This document shows positions 16,251 to 22,274 of a stretch of 22,956 nucleotides of DNA, one piece after another. A model generated the notes under the pieces. It ran no database searches. It was not told where the DNA came from and saw only the letters and a program-made list of their open reading frames with translations. Source of the stretch: an uncultured Burkholderiaceae bacterium (GTDB taxonomy: Bacteria; Pseudomonadota; Gammaproteobacteria; Burkholderiales; Burkholderiaceae_C); the NCBI GenBank assembly GCA_938022295.1, contig CALIDR010000209.1, positions 1 through 22,956 of the forward strand, in the 5' to 3' direction. Position 1 is the stretch's first letter. The number at the start of each line of letters is the position of its first letter. The position numbers were made by a program, and so were the translations under genes.

Positions 16251-16664
16251 ATGTCGACCATCCGATCCGCCACCCTCGCCGCCTTCGCCGCCGCCGTCTC
16301 GTTCGGTGCGGCCGCGCAAGGGACCGTCCCCCAACTCGCCGACGGCCCGGGGCTGGCCCTGCCGGCCACGACGTTCGAGCTCAGCCGCGACCAGGTGCGC
16401 GCCGAGTGGCTCGCGGCGCGCGACGCCGCCGCGCCGGCGGACGTCGTCGCGGCCGACGGCGGCGTCACGCTGCTGCCGCCGACCGCCTCCAACGCCGACC
16501 GCAGCGTGCTGCGCGCCGAAGCGATCGCCGCGCAGCGCGCGATCGACGCGACGAGCGCGATGCGCCACGCGCCCGACGGCGACGACGTCACGCTCACCGA
16601 GGCCGGCTCGGCGTTCACGGCGGTGGCGCAGCGCGCCGCCGTCGCGGGCCCGATCGTGCGTTGA
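16251..16664 (+). CDS. DUF4148-like periplasmic protein
   Basis: Small exported protein of 137 residues. A Sec signal peptide (basic start, hydrophobic core, cleavage after GAAA near residue 22) is followed by a short mature protein. The segment ELSRDQVRAEWLAAR (about 43-57) matches the [L]-[TS]-R-x-Q-V-R-A-E pattern of DUF4148 proteins, which are abundant in Burkholderiales and have no known function. It is divergent from the metal-type two-component genes, and the shared spacer holds a CusR-box-like palindrome, so it may be a target of that system. Family assignment rests on one motif and the overall architecture. Confidence 0.72.
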   Translation: MSTIRSATLAAFAAAVSFGAAAQGTVPQLADGPGLALPATTFELSRDQVRAEWLAARDAAAPADVVAADGGVTLLPPTASNADRSVLRAEAIAAQRAIDATSAMRHAPDGDDVTLTEAGSAFTAVAQRAAVAGPIVR

Positions 16665-16776
16665 GCCGTGCCGCACGGGGTCGACCGCGCCGCCGCCGCG
16701 CCATCGCGCGCGGGCGGCGCGGGTCGCCCCGCCTTCGACGGCCGGCCCGACCGCCGCGGGCGGCCCGGGGCTGGCG
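16665..16776. other. Convergent intergenic spacer
   Basis: A spacer of 112 bases between the DUF4148 gene and the lipoprotein gene. It is extremely GC-rich with several short self-complementary stretches (for example GGCG-CGGGT-CGCC) but no T-run. I see no gene in it. Confidence 0.4.
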
Positions 16777-17451
16777 TCAGCGTGACGCCGGATCCCACAG
16801 CAGCGCCAGCGCGAGTGCGGCGTCCGTCAGCGGGCGACGCCACGGCGATGCCGCCTCCGGCCGCCACAGCCGCGGCGTGCCGTTGAGCTCGAGCGCGCCC
16901 ACCGGCCGTCCCCCGGCACTGAAGACGTAGCCGATCGGCGCCGCCACCGCCAGTGCCGACCCCTGCAGCGCGTGCACCGACCGCACCTCGAGCACGAGGT
17001 CGCCGCGCCGGTAGGTGCCCACGCGCTCGTCGCGCGTCGGGTGCACGACCGCGGCCAGCCGCAGCTCGGCACCCGAGGTCCAGCGGCACTCCACGCCGTA
17101 CGGCGCCACCGGCACCTCGACGGCGGCCCAGGTCAGCGTCGCCTGCCGGCCGCGGCAGCGCACGCCGTCGACCACGCCGCTGCCGTCGACCACGGTGTAG
17201 CCCGCGCCGACATGGTCCGTCTGCACGCGGCCGAGCCATTCGATGCGATCGGCGCCGCGGTCGAAGCGGCCTTGAAGGTCGACGATGCGCCAGTCGCCGC
17301 TGCGCCCGCCGCCGATGCCGCGCACCGCCACCGGTTCGACGCTGGCGAGTTCGGCCGGCAGCGCCATCTGCGCCGCCGGCAGCGACGTGCAGCCGGCGAC
17401 CCACGCTGCCGCCAGGGCGGCGGCCCACGACTCAAGCCGCGCGCGGCACAC
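16777..17451 (-). CDS. Putative lipoprotein, unknown function
   Basis: A protein of 224 residues. From the GTG at 17451 it has a short basic N-terminus, a hydrophobic stretch (WAAALAAAWVAG) and a lipobox VAGC with Cys21, so it should be lipid-anchored. The mature part looks beta-rich, with four Cys in addition to the lipobox Cys and a motif LVLEVRSVHALQGSALAV in the middle. I do not recognise the family. An in-frame GTG at 17487 is possible but would put extra polar residues before the signal sequence. The chosen start overlaps the 3' end of the preceding gene by 20 bases, implying co-transcription. Confidence 0.68.
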   Translation of the reverse strand: MCRARLESWAAALAAAWVAGCTSLPAAQMALPAELASVEPVAVRGIGGGRSGDWRIVDLQGRFDRGADRIEWLGRVQTDHVGAGYTVVDGSGVVDGVRCRGRQATLTWAAVEVPVAPYGVECRWTSGAELRLAAVVHPTRDERVGTYRRGDLVLEVRSVHALQGSALAVAAPIGYVFSAGGRPVGALELNGTPRLWRPEAASPWRRPLTDAALALALLWDPASR

Positions 17452-17980
17452 GGTACGTCGACTGCACGAAGCCGAACGGGTAGGCACGGCTGGCCACGAG
17501 CTCGAGCCCCACGTCGGCCATCGGCGCGCCGAACAGCGGGCGCCCCTGCCCGATCAGCACCGGCACCGTCGTGATCGTCGGCTCGTCGATCAGGCCGGCG
17601 GCGAGGAACGCGCGGATCGTCTGCCCGCCGTCGACGTACAGCCGGCGCAGGCCGGCGGCACCGAGCCGCCCGACGAGCGCGGGCGGGTCCTCGTCGGCGA
17701 CGCTGACGCGCCCGACGAGCGCCGGCGGCACGGCCACGCCGCGCCGGCTCATCACCACCACCGGCGGCGCATAGGGCCAGGGCTCGAAGCCGAGCGCCTG
17801 CTCGAACGTGTGGCGCCCCATCACGATCGCGTCGACGCCGGCGACGAAGGCGCCGTAGCCGCAGTCCTCGCCCGCCGGCACGCGGGCGTTCTGCGGCTCG
17901 AGCCAGTCGATGCGGCCGTCGGGGCGGGCGATGAAGCCGTCCAGACTGGTCGCGACGAAGACGCTGCAAGTGGGTCGCAC
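17432..17980 (-). CDS. RibD C-terminal/dihydrofolate-reductase-like protein
   Basis: A 182-residue protein of the RibD_C family (DHFR-like fold), related to YyaP/YwjB-type proteins. Landmarks: the N-terminal strand VFVATSLDGFIARPDGRIDWL, the dinucleotide-side motif VMGRHTFEQ, and LYVDGGQTIRAFLAAGLIDE in the C-terminal half. It probably binds NAD(P)H; the physiological substrate of such stand-alone proteins is generally unknown. The start is a GTG at 17980, with AGG about ten bases upstream. It is divergent from the acyltransferase gene across 62 bases. Confidence 0.83.
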   Translation of the reverse strand: MRPTCSVFVATSLDGFIARPDGRIDWLEPQNARVPAGEDCGYGAFVAGVDAIVMGRHTFEQALGFEPWPYAPPVVVMSRRGVAVPPALVGRVSVADEDPPALVGRLGAAGLRRLYVDGGQTIRAFLAAGLIDEPTITTVPVLIGQGRPLFGAPMADVGLELVASRAYPFGFVQSTYRVPRAA

Positions 17981-18030
17981 CGGGGAACCTGCCGCCGGGC
18001 GGCGGCGCCGGGAATGTCGGGACGCAACGG

Positions 18031-18036
18031 TAGCAT
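18031..18036 (+). promoter_or_regulatory. Candidate -10 element of the acyltransferase operon
   Basis: TAGCAT, with six bases (CGTTGG) before the ATG at 18043. No Shine-Dalgarno consensus. Predicted leaderless transcript. Confidence 0.45.
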
Positions 18037-18042
18037 CGTTGG

Positions 18043-18669
18043 ATGTCCGTCGCCGCCGACCTGATGGGGCTGCTGCTGCTCACGATCGCCCGCCTCGTCA
18101 CCGGCGCGCAGGGGCACTGGAAGGGCAGCGTGCCACAGGCGCTGCAGCGCGTCTACGTCGCCAACCACCAGAGCCACCTCGACTGGGTGCTGATCTGGGC
18201 CGCGCTACCCAGCGAGCTGCGCAGCCGCACGCGGCCGATCGCCGCGCGCGACTACTGGACGGGCAACCGCTTCCGGTACTGGCTCACGCGCGAGGTGTTC
18301 AACGCCGTCTACGTGGACCGCCAGCGCAGCGACGACCAGGACCCCCTCGAGCCGCTGATCGAGGCGCTCGAGCACGGCGACTCGCTGGTGATCTTCCCCG
18401 AGGGCACGCGCGGCCACCAGGCGCTGCCCGCGCCGTTCAAGAGCGGCCTGTACCACCTCGCGCAGCGCTTCCCCGACGTGCAGCTGATCCCGGCGTGGAT
18501 CGACAACGTGCAGCGCGTGATGCCCAAGGGCGAGGTGGTGCCGGTGCCCGTGCTGTGCACGGTCACGTTCGGTGCGCCGCTCAAGCTCGAGCCCGGCGAG
18601 GACAAGCGCGCCTTCCTCGAGCGCGCGCGCGAGGCCGTGATCGCGCTGCGGCCGAAGGGCCCCGCATGA
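18043..18669 (+). CDS. PlsC-like 1-acylglycerol-3-phosphate acyltransferase
   Basis: Probable lysophosphatidic-acid acyltransferase acting at the inner membrane; 208 residues. The HX4D catalytic motif is NHQSHLD (His42, Asp47), and the substrate-binding motif is FPEGTRG (118-124), followed by PFKSGLYHLA. One hydrophobic stretch at the N-terminus (about 5-20) could anchor it. It is the first gene of an operon with a CdsA-like gene (ATGA overlap) and ruvC. Together with the next gene it would turn lysophosphatidic acid into CDP-diacylglycerol. It may be a second copy beside a housekeeping plsC elsewhere. Confidence 0.87.
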   Translation: MSVAADLMGLLLLTIARLVTGAQGHWKGSVPQALQRVYVANHQSHLDWVLIWAALPSELRSRTRPIAARDYWTGNRFRYWLTREVFNAVYVDRQRSDDQDPLEPLIEALEHGDSLVIFPEGTRGHQALPAPFKSGLYHLAQRFPDVQLIPAWIDNVQRVMPKGEVVPVPVLCTVTFGAPLKLEPGEDKRAFLERAREAVIALRPKGPA

Positions 18670-19634
18670 ACGCGCTGCGCGGGCTCGACGCCGACCAGCG
18701 CGTCGCGCTGCTGTTCGTCGCCCTGTTCGGCCTGCTGCTGCTGGCCACCGCGGCGATCGCGCTGGCGGGGCTGCGCGAGCGCACGGCGGTGCAGCAGCAG
18801 CGCCACGAGTGGGCGCAGCACGAGCTGTGGGTCGTGTGGGTGAGCGCCACCGTGTTCTGGCTGGCGTGGATCGCCGGCGCGCTTGGCGCGACGCTGCTGT
18901 TCGGGCTGCTGTCGTTCCTCGCGCTGCGCGAGTTCGTCACCCTGATGCACACCCGCCGCGGCGACCACCGCAGCCTGATCCTCGCCTTCTTCGTCGTGCT
19001 GCCGCTGCAGTACGTGATCGTCGGCCTGCGCAGCTTCCAGCTGTTCGCGCTGTTCATCCCGGTCTACGTGTTCCTCGCGCTGCCGGTGGTCAGCGCGCTG
19101 TCGGGCGACCCGACGCGCTTCCTCGAGCGCAACGCCAAGCTGCAGTGGGGGCTGATGGTGACCGTCTACGGCCTGAGCCACGCGCCGGCGCTGCTGCTGC
19201 TCGACGTGCCGGGCGACGAAGGGGCCGGGGCGTTCCTGCTGTTCATGCTCGTGCTGGCGGTGGTGGCGGCGCAGCTCGCGCAGGCGGTGGCGAGCCGGCG
19301 CCTGCGCAGGCGCCCGCTCGCGCGGCGCATCAGCCGCAGCTTCTCGTTGCGCGGCTGGGCGATCGGCGCCTTCGCCGGCGGGCTGGTGGGCGCCGCGCTC
19401 GCGTGGACGACGCCGTTCGACGTCGTGCGCGCGTTCGCGATGGCGTTCATCGCCGCGGGCAGCGGAGGCCTCGGCGGCTTCGTGATGAAGGCGATGAAGC
19501 GCGACGCCGGCGTCGCACACGGCGACCCGACCGCGGCCGTGACCGGTGCGGTGGGCCTGCTCGACCGCCTCGCGCCACTCAGCTTCGCCGCGCCGGTGTT
19601 CATGCACTCGGCGTACTGGTACTTCAAGGGCTGA
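18666..19634 (+). CDS. CdsA-like phosphatidate cytidylyltransferase
   Basis: Polytopic inner-membrane protein of 322 residues with about eight hydrophobic segments, predicted to make CDP-diacylglycerol from phosphatidate and CTP. Family features: FLALREFVTL near residue 95, ISRSFSLRGWAIGAFAGG in place of the usual ISPxKTWEG segment, and the C-terminal MKRDAGV followed by GLLDRLAPLSFAAPVFMH, which matches the CdsA signature region. The canonical KTWEG and HGG residues are not conserved, so this may be a divergent paralogue. It starts four bases inside the acyltransferase gene and ends two bases before ruvC. Confidence 0.83.
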   Translation: MNALRGLDADQRVALLFVALFGLLLLATAAIALAGLRERTAVQQQRHEWAQHELWVVWVSATVFWLAWIAGALGATLLFGLLSFLALREFVTLMHTRRGDHRSLILAFFVVLPLQYVIVGLRSFQLFALFIPVYVFLALPVVSALSGDPTRFLERNAKLQWGLMVTVYGLSHAPALLLLDVPGDEGAGAFLLFMLVLAVVAAQLAQAVASRRLRRRPLARRISRSFSLRGWAIGAFAGGLVGAALAWTTPFDVVRAFAMAFIAAGSGGLGGFVMKAMKRDAGVAHGDPTAAVTGAVGLLDRLAPLSFAAPVFMHSAYWYFKG

Positions 19635-19636
19635 CG

Positions 19637-20185
19637 ATGCGCATCCTCGGCGTCGATCCCGGTCTGCGCACCACCGGCTTCGGTCTGGTCGACGTCGAGG
19701 GGGCGCGGCTGCGCTACGTCGCCAGCGGCACCGTCGGCACCGCCGAGGCGGCCACGGGCGACCTGCCGGCGCGGCTGAAGCTGATCTTCGACGGCCTGCG
19801 CGAGGTCGTCGCGCGCTGGCGGCCCGATTGCGCGTCGGTCGAGATCGTGTTCGTCAACGTCAACCCGCAGAGCACGCTGCTGCTCGGCCAGGCGCGCGGC
19901 GCGGCGCTGGCGGCGCTCGTGGGCGCCGGCCTCGAGGTGCGCGAGTACACGGCGCTGCAGATGAAGAAGGCCGTCGTCGGCCACGGCCAGGCGCGCAAGG
20001 AGCAGGTGCAGGCGATGGTGCAGCGTCTGCTGCAGCTGCCCGGCCTGCCCGGGCGCGACGCCGCCGACGCGCTCGGCCTGGCGGTGACGCACGCGCACGC
20101 GGCGCGCACGTTCGCCGCCATCGACCGCGGCACGACGCGCCAGCGCCGCGTGCCGGCCCAGTACAAGCGCGGGCGCAGCTACTGA
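19637..20185 (+). CDS. ruvC: Holliday junction resolvase RuvC
   Basis: Dimeric endonuclease that cuts Holliday junctions with the RuvAB motor; 182 residues. The RNase H-like active site is complete: Asp7 in ILGVDPG, Glu69 in SVEIVFV, Asp141 and Asp144 in GRDAADALG. The NPQSTLLLGQARG segment and VVGHGQARKEQV are also typical. The ATG at 19637 follows the CdsA-like stop by two bases, so it is expressed from the lipid-gene operon. ruvA and ruvB are not next to it; a convergent carbonic anhydrase gene follows. Confidence 0.96.
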   Translation: MRILGVDPGLRTTGFGLVDVEGARLRYVASGTVGTAEAATGDLPARLKLIFDGLREVVARWRPDCASVEIVFVNVNPQSTLLLGQARGAALAALVGAGLEVREYTALQMKKAVVGHGQARKEQVQAMVQRLLQLPGLPGRDAADALGLAVTHAHAARTFAAIDRGTTRQRRVPAQYKRGRSY

Positions 20186-20196
20186 CGTCGCGACCC

Positions 20197-20223
20197 GGGC
20201 CGCCCCGGCGAGCGTCGCGGCCC
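20197..20223. terminator. GC hairpin between convergent ruvC and carbonic anhydrase
   Basis: GGGCCGC (20197-20203) pairs perfectly with GCGGCCC (20217-20223) within the 44-base gap, with partial extension of the stem. No T-run, so it may only assist termination in either direction. Confidence 0.35.
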
Positions 20224-20229
20224 GCGGGG

Positions 20230-20889
20230 TCAGCCGAACGAGCCCATCGGCCCCGGGTAGCTCACCTCCTCGAGCAGGCCGGTGTCGACGTCGTAGACGA
20301 AGCCGCGCACCGTCACCGCGTCGGGCCCGCTGGTCGGGATCCAGGGGTGGTTCAGGATCGCCGACATGCCGCGCCGCACGTCCCACGCCAGGCGCTCCAT
20401 GTTGCGCTCGTCGCGCGGCGCGTCGAGCGGCTCGATCGCGCCGCGGAAGGCGTGGAACGCCGACGGCGTGGCGGCGCACTTGCCGCAGCCCGTGAAGGCG
20501 CGGCCGGTGGCCTGGCCGAGCAGCTTCCCGGCGGCCGGATCGCCTTCGAGCCCGGCCTTCAGCAGGTCGTCGGTGAAGGCGAGCATGCCGCAGCGCGTGT
20601 GGTGGATGAGGACGATCTCGTTCGTGTTCAGCAGGTGGTGCGAGATGATCAGGCAGCGGATCGCGTCGTCGGTGACGACGCCGCCTGCGTTGCGGATGAC
20701 GTGGGCCTCGCCGGTTTGCAGGCCGAGCAGGTCCTCGACGTCGAGCCGCGCGTCCATGCAGGCGACGACGGCCAGCCGCTTGGCGGGCTGGATCGGCTGC
20801 CGGCCCGGATACGCGGCGCGGTGGACGGACTCGCCGCCGGCGTAGCGCCGGTTGTGGGCGAGGCATTGGTCGGTGATCGAAGCGCTCAT
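20230..20889 (-). CDS. Beta-class carbonic anhydrase
   Basis: Zinc enzyme interconverting CO2 and bicarbonate, cytoplasmic; 219 residues. Zinc ligands and catalytic dyad are present: CMDARLD (Cys44, Asp46, Arg48) and HHTRCGM (His97, Cys100). NAGG (67-70) and the helical segment after it also fit. Between residues 112 and 162 there is an extra segment containing TGCGKCAATPSAFHAF, with a Cys135-X2-Cys138 pair that is not part of the active site. The ATG at 20889 has a strong GAGGAG seven bases upstream. The leader holds overlapping palindromes. Confidence 0.9.
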   Translation of the reverse strand: MSASITDQCLAHNRRYAGGESVHRAAYPGRQPIQPAKRLAVVACMDARLDVEDLLGLQTGEAHVIRNAGGVVTDDAIRCLIISHHLLNTNEIVLIHHTRCGMLAFTDDLLKAGLEGDPAAGKLLGQATGRAFTGCGKCAATPSAFHAFRGAIEPLDAPRDERNMERLAWDVRRGMSAILNHPWIPTSGPDAVTVRGFVYDVDTGLLEEVSYPGPMGSFG

Positions 20890-20896
20890 CGGGTGT

Positions 20897-20902
20897 CTCC
20901 TC
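20897..20902 (-). promoter_or_regulatory. Shine-Dalgarno of the carbonic anhydrase gene
   Basis: GAGGAG on the minus strand, seven bases before the ATG at 20889. It is the strongest ribosome binding site in the window and settles the start. Confidence 0.85.
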
Positions 20903-20922
20903 GATTCGGTTCGCATGGCGGG

Positions 20923-20951
20923 CGGCACGGTGGCGCCGTGCCGGCCGGCAC
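20923..20951. promoter_or_regulatory. Overlapping palindromes upstream of carbonic anhydrase
   Basis: CGGCACGG-TGGCG-CCGTGCCG (20923-20943) is a perfect 8-bp stem. It overlaps the perfect 14-base palindrome GTGCCGGCCGGCAC (20938-20951). The two folds share 20938-20943 and cannot form together. They lie 34-62 bases upstream of the start codon, either in the promoter or in the mRNA leader. Confidence 0.55.
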
Positions 20952-20980
20952 AAGAAGGCACCGGCGGGCCCATGCGACGC

Positions 20981-21011
20981 ATCCGCCGCCCGCGGCGCCA
21001 GCGGCGCGGAT
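20981..21011 (-). terminator. Hairpin after the lpxC operon
   Basis: ATCCGC (20981-20986) pairs with GCGGAT (21006-21011), with further GC pairing inside. It is positioned just past the last gene of the lpxC transcription unit but lacks a T-run. Confidence 0.4.
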
Positions 21012-21025
21012 GGCCGCCGGCGGCG

Positions 21026-21220
21026 CTACAGCAGCGGCGTCAGGCGCTCGAGCGCGATCACGGCGAAGAAGCCGAGGCCGGCGATCACGGTCCACTTGAC
21101 GATCACGATGCCGCGCCGGCGCCAGCGCGCATCGCCGGTGGCCACGTACATCGCGAAGCTGAACAGCCCGGCGACGAGCAGCAGCCCGAAGACGAGGCGG
21201 AACAGCAGGATGCCTGGCAT
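21026..21220 (-). CDS. Small two-helix membrane protein after lpxC
   Basis: A 64-residue protein with two hydrophobic segments (about 4-26 and 38-58) joined by a short basic loop, TGDARWRRRG, so a hairpin with the loop probably facing the cytoplasm. The ATG at 21220 lies four bases after the lpxC stop, so it is almost certainly co-transcribed. Function unknown; it could be tied to envelope synthesis through its neighbour, but only position supports that. Confidence 0.75.
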   Translation of the reverse strand: MPGILLFRLVFGLLLVAGLFSFAMYVATGDARWRRRGIVIVKWTVIAGLGFFAVIALERLTPLL

Positions 21221-21224
21221 CGCC

Positions 21225-22157
21225 TCACCAGGCCGGCGCGAGGGCGGCCAAGCCGGGCGGCGCCTCGCGCTCGTCGTCGAACGTGACGATGCGGTGCGCG
21301 TCGCGGTCGGCCAGCAGCTTGCGCAGCAGCTTGTTGTTCAGCGCGTGGCCGCTGCGGAATGCCGTGTAGGCCGCGAGCAGGTTGCCGCCGATGTGCAGGT
21401 CGCCGATCGCGTCGAGGATCTTGTGCTTGACGAACTCGTCGGCATAGCGCAGGCCCTCGGCGTTGAGGATGCGCTCTTCGTCGACGACGATCACGTTGTC
21501 CATGCTGCCGCCCAGCCCGAGCCCGCGCGCGCGCAGCATCTCGACGTCCTTCGTGAAGCCGAACGTGCGCGCGCGCGCGATGTCGCTCGTGTAGCGGCCG
21601 CTCGCGAAGTCGAACGTGACCTGCCGGCCGGTGGCGTTGACGGCGGGGTGATCGAACTCGATCTCGAACGTCAGCTTGTAGCCGCGGTAGGGCGCCAGGC
21701 GCGCCCACTTCAGCGTCGGGCCCTCGCCTTCGCGCACCTCGACCGGGCGCAGCACCTCGACGAAGCGCTTGGGCGCGTCCTGCAGCTCGATGCCGGCGTT
21801 GCGCAGCAGGAACACGAAGCTCGCCGCCGAGCCGTCGAGGATCGGCACCTCGTCGGCCGTGATGTCGACGACGAGGTTGTCCAGGCCCAGCCCCGCGCAG
21901 GCCGACATCAGGTGCTCGATCGTCTGCACCTTCGGCGCGCCGGGGTCGCCGCCGACGCTGATCGTCGAGGCCATGCGGGTGTCGCTGACCGCCATCGCGT
22001 TGACCGGGATCTCCACCGGCGTGGGCAGGTCGACGCGGCGGAACACGAAGCCGGTGTCCGGCGGCGCCGGGCGCAGCGTCAGCTCGACGCGGCGGCCGCT
22101 GTGCACGCCCACGCCGACGGCTTGCGTGATCGACTTGATCGTGCGTTGCCTGAGCAT
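21225..22157 (-). CDS. lpxC: UDP-3-O-acyl-N-acetylglucosamine deacetylase
   Basis: Zinc deacetylase of the committed step of lipid A synthesis, cytoplasmic; 310 residues, close to the usual 305. Features: RTIKSITQAVGVGVHSG at the N-terminus, IEHLMSA with zinc ligand His82, KHKILDAIGDL with His245 and Asp249, and SGHALNN with the catalytic His271. The C-terminal tail is nonpolar (GLAALAPAW), reminiscent of the FtsH degron at the end of E. coli LpxC. The ATG at 22157 has no Shine-Dalgarno sequence, and GACAAT ends six bases upstream. Upstream is a divergent methyltransferase rather than ftsZ. Confidence 0.97.
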   Translation of the reverse strand: MLRQRTIKSITQAVGVGVHSGRRVELTLRPAPPDTGFVFRRVDLPTPVEIPVNAMAVSDTRMASTISVGGDPGAPKVQTIEHLMSACAGLGLDNLVVDITADEVPILDGSAASFVFLLRNAGIELQDAPKRFVEVLRPVEVREGEGPTLKWARLAPYRGYKLTFEIEFDHPAVNATGRQVTFDFASGRYTSDIARARTFGFTKDVEMLRARGLGLGGSMDNVIVVDEERILNAEGLRYADEFVKHKILDAIGDLHIGGNLLAAYTAFRSGHALNNKLLRKLLADRDAHRIVTFDDEREAPPGLAALAPAW

Positions 22158-22163
22158 CGGGGC

Positions 22164-22169
22164 ATTGTC
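22164..22169 (-). promoter_or_regulatory. Candidate -10 element of lpxC
   Basis: GACAAT on the minus strand, with six bases (GCCCCG) before the lpxC ATG. Hexamer and spacing are the same as at the DUF429 gene. It predicts a leaderless lpxC transcript. Confidence 0.5.
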
Positions 22170-22274
22170 CGCCAACGGCCCGCGGCGCGCGATGCAGCGC
22201 CGCGATCGGCGCGATGGGCCGCGCCTGCTCCAATGGCGCCACCGAGCGGGCCGCCCGCGGCCCGCCACTGCCCC

